The translations under genes were made by a program, and so were the position numbers. From Candidatus Uhrbacteria bacterium RIFOXYB2_FULL_45_11 (lineage in GTDB: Bacteria; Patescibacteriota; Patescibacteriia; UBA9934; GWF2-40-263): a stretch of DNA of 6,549 nucleotides. Location: contig MGFD01000064.1 of NCBI GenBank assembly GCA_001791715.1, forward strand, positions 1-6,549, written 5' to 3'. Under the pieces are notes generated by a model that was not told where the DNA came from, ran no database searches, and saw only the letters and a program-made list of their open reading frames with translations. This document shows positions 6,038 through 6,549 of this stretch, piece by piece; the first letter of the stretch is position 1, and each line of letters starts with the position of its first letter.

Positions 6038-6095
6038 GAAGATCTATTGTTTTACGTATCTCTACTGCCTGATACGTGCAGCAATAGATCTTTTT
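6038..6095 (+). terminator. Intrinsic terminator, or attenuator, with long two-part stem
   Basis: AGATCTATTG (6040-6049) pairs with CAATAGATCT (6082-6091). After a 4x4 internal loop, ACGTATC (6054-6060) pairs with GATACGT (6071-6077) around a ten-base loop. TTTTT (6091-6095) follows, and the A-run at 6033-6037 lies opposite it. The minus strand reads TTCTTTTT on the other side, so it may work both ways and protect the plus unit and holB from each other. Because the next gene lies about 270 nt further on with no clear promoter of its own, partial read-through (attenuation) is possible. Confidence 0.8.
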
Positions 6096-6369
6096 ATATA
6101 CCTCGACGCAGAAATTCGGGGGGAGAGAGCAAACTGTCTTTCAAAACACTTCGGTGAATGAAAGCAGTGAGTATCAAATGGTTTGACTAGGTTCAGCCCC
6201 GCCTCGGCGGGATAAACTTACTCACTCCATACGCACGATACTCATGATTCACACCTGCCTTCGGGCGGTCACTGAGTCGACCTACTCCCGGATTCCTGCG
6301 CCGAACAAGTCGGTAACGGACAACACACAGACGCAAGCCTACAAAATAGAGCTTGCACCAGGAGATACC
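6096..6369 (+). other. Gene-free stretch with multiple tetraloop hairpins, possible structured 5' leader
   Basis: I see no convincing gene here, but several stems. One is ACTG 6133-6136/CAGT 6165-6168 with CTTTCA 6138-6143/TGAAAG 6159-6164 and CAC/GTG closing a TTCG loop (6150-6153). Another is CCCGC 6198-6202 with GCGGG 6207-6211 around CTCG. A third is CTGCC 6255-6259 with GGCGG 6264-6268 around TTCG. GTGAGTA (6167-6173) can pair with TACTCAC (6219-6225), or TGAGTATC (6168-6175) with GATACTCA (6237-6244); the two are mutually exclusive. A ten-codon ORF (6158-6190, MKAVSIKWFD) lies in it without a Shine-Dalgarno. The frame of the next gene stays open back to an ATG at 6244. No clear promoter is found; TTGACT at 6183-6188 has no -10 at proper spacing. 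Confidence 0.45.
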
Positions 6370-6516
6370 ATGAAGAGCTTCAACACCGCCATTAATTTTG
6401 TCCAGAACATCACCACGGACGACGTCATGGAAATGCTCGGCAAGGTCACGCATCCGGCAATGATTAGTGCTCTCTGCGTGGGCTGCCTCGTGGGAATCCC
6501 GCTCTTCGGCAAGTAG
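6370..6516 (+). CDS. Small hypothetical protein, 48 residues, hydrophobic C-terminus with CxxC
   Basis: I do not recognise this protein. The ATG at 6370 has a good Shine-Dalgarno (AGGAG, 6360-6364) five bases upstream, better than any minus-strand gene here, and this decides the start over the in-frame ATG at 6244. Residues 1-28 are polar and mildly amphipathic (MKSFNTAINFVQNITTDDV). Residues 29-46 are hydrophobic, rich in small residues, and hold C36-V-G-C39; the protein ends PLFGK. That may be a short membrane segment or a buried helix. Thirty-eight of 48 codons end in G or C, unlike the neighbouring minus-strand genes, suggesting strong codon selection or foreign origin. The next gene starts 30 nt downstream with the same AGGAG plus five-base spacing, so the two probably form an operon. 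Confidence 0.62.
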   Translation: MKSFNTAINFVQNITTDDVMEMLGKVTHPAMISALCVGCLVGIPLFGK

Positions 6517-6546
6517 TTTCCAATCCACGTTTCGACAGGAGAAAAA

Positions 6547-6549
6547 ATG
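6547..6549 (+). CDS. Start codon of a further gene, cut by window end
   Basis: The last three bases are an ATG preceded by AGGAG (6537-6541) and a five-base A-run, the same arrangement as the 48-residue gene just upstream. Nothing of the product can be seen. It is probably co-transcribed with the small gene. Confidence 0.45.

Larger units (their letters stand above)
5901..6095 (+). ncRNA. Candidate structured small RNA or leader RNA, about 195 nt
   Basis: The stretch begins at the predicted start of a very strong promoter and ends at a clear intrinsic terminator. Three further hairpins can be drawn. Hairpin 1 has stems 5909-5911/5945-5947, 5914-5917/5937-5940 and 5921-5924/5930-5933. Hairpin 2 has GGGA 5953-5956 with TCCC 5975-5978 and CCGA 5962-5965 with TCGG 5971-5974. 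Hairpin 3 has AGAGT 5982-5986 with ACTCT 6018-6022, TTCGAA 5990-5995 with 6011-6016, and TTCT 5997-6000 with AGAA 6006-6009. I do not recognise it: it lacks the conserved elements of RNase P RNA, tmRNA and SRP RNA, and 6S RNA cannot be shown by eye. A 38-codon ORF overlaps it, so it may instead be a short mRNA or an attenuated leader. Confidence 0.5.

Noticed and set aside
6190..6200. tRNA T-loop-like GGTTCAGCCCC
   Set aside because: No cloverleaf can be built around it; the bases belong to the CCCGC/GCGGG hairpin.
6183..6216. Promoter TTGACT/GATAAA before the small gene
   Set aside because: Spacing is 22 nt and the interval is a strong GC hairpin.
6244..6369. In-frame N-terminal extension of the 48-residue protein to ATG 6244
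   Set aside because: No Shine-Dalgarno before 6244, it covers a TTCG hairpin, and a good SD directly precedes 6370. Not fully excluded.
5901..6369. RNase P RNA, tmRNA, SRP RNA, retron ncRNA or CRISPR/tracrRNA
   Set aside because: None of the conserved strings (for example GAGGAAAGTCC of RNase P, or a tRNA-like CCA end) nor any spaced direct repeats are present; retron identity would need a reverse transcriptase beyond the window.
6193..6528. 111-codon minus-strand frame opposite the small gene
   Set aside because: No Shine-Dalgarno or recognisable motif, and it covers the hairpin region and the plus-strand gene with its clear SD.

Overview
The window reads as part of a compact bacterial chromosome of the Candidate Phyla Radiation (Patescibacteria) type. 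This is inferred from tight minus-strand packing of informational genes with unusual neighbours, a single-chain glycyl-tRNA synthetase, short or absent Shine-Dalgarno sites on most minus-strand genes, an Asp-box propeller lipoprotein, and dense GC-rich palindromic repeats between genes. UGA is a stop (holB and the lipoprotein gene end in TGA), which argues against the UGA-glycine lineages (Gracilibacteria/Absconditabacteria). I cannot fix the lineage further.

Minus strand, read from right to left (5670 to 1): DNA polymerase III delta' (holB), an Asp-box beta-propeller lipoprotein overlapping holB by 4 nt, ribosome recycling factor (frr), single-chain glycyl-tRNA synthetase (glyQS), an M16B zinc metallopeptidase, and the first 42 codons of triosephosphate isomerase (tpiA), cut by the window edge. 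The genes lie close together in one direction and probably form one long operon, starting at an extended -10 promoter only about a dozen bases from the holB start codon. They serve replication, translation, proteolysis and glycolysis, so this is a housekeeping cluster and not a dedicated pathway. Nearly every junction carries a different palindromic element, and one such element sits in frame inside holB.

Plus strand (5866 to the end): a near-consensus sigma-70 promoter (TTGACA, 17 nt, TATAGT, extended -10) fires away from holB. It is followed by about 195 nt that fold into three hairpins and end in a strong intrinsic terminator, so this is a candidate small RNA or a leader with an attenuator. 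A 38-codon ORF lies inside it. After the terminator come about 270 nt with three tetraloop hairpins and an alternative pairing. Then comes a 48-codon gene with a good Shine-Dalgarno, a hydrophobic C-terminus with a CxxC, and GC-rich third positions, and finally an SD plus ATG of a further gene at the last base. This divergent unit is the least explained and most interesting part of the window.
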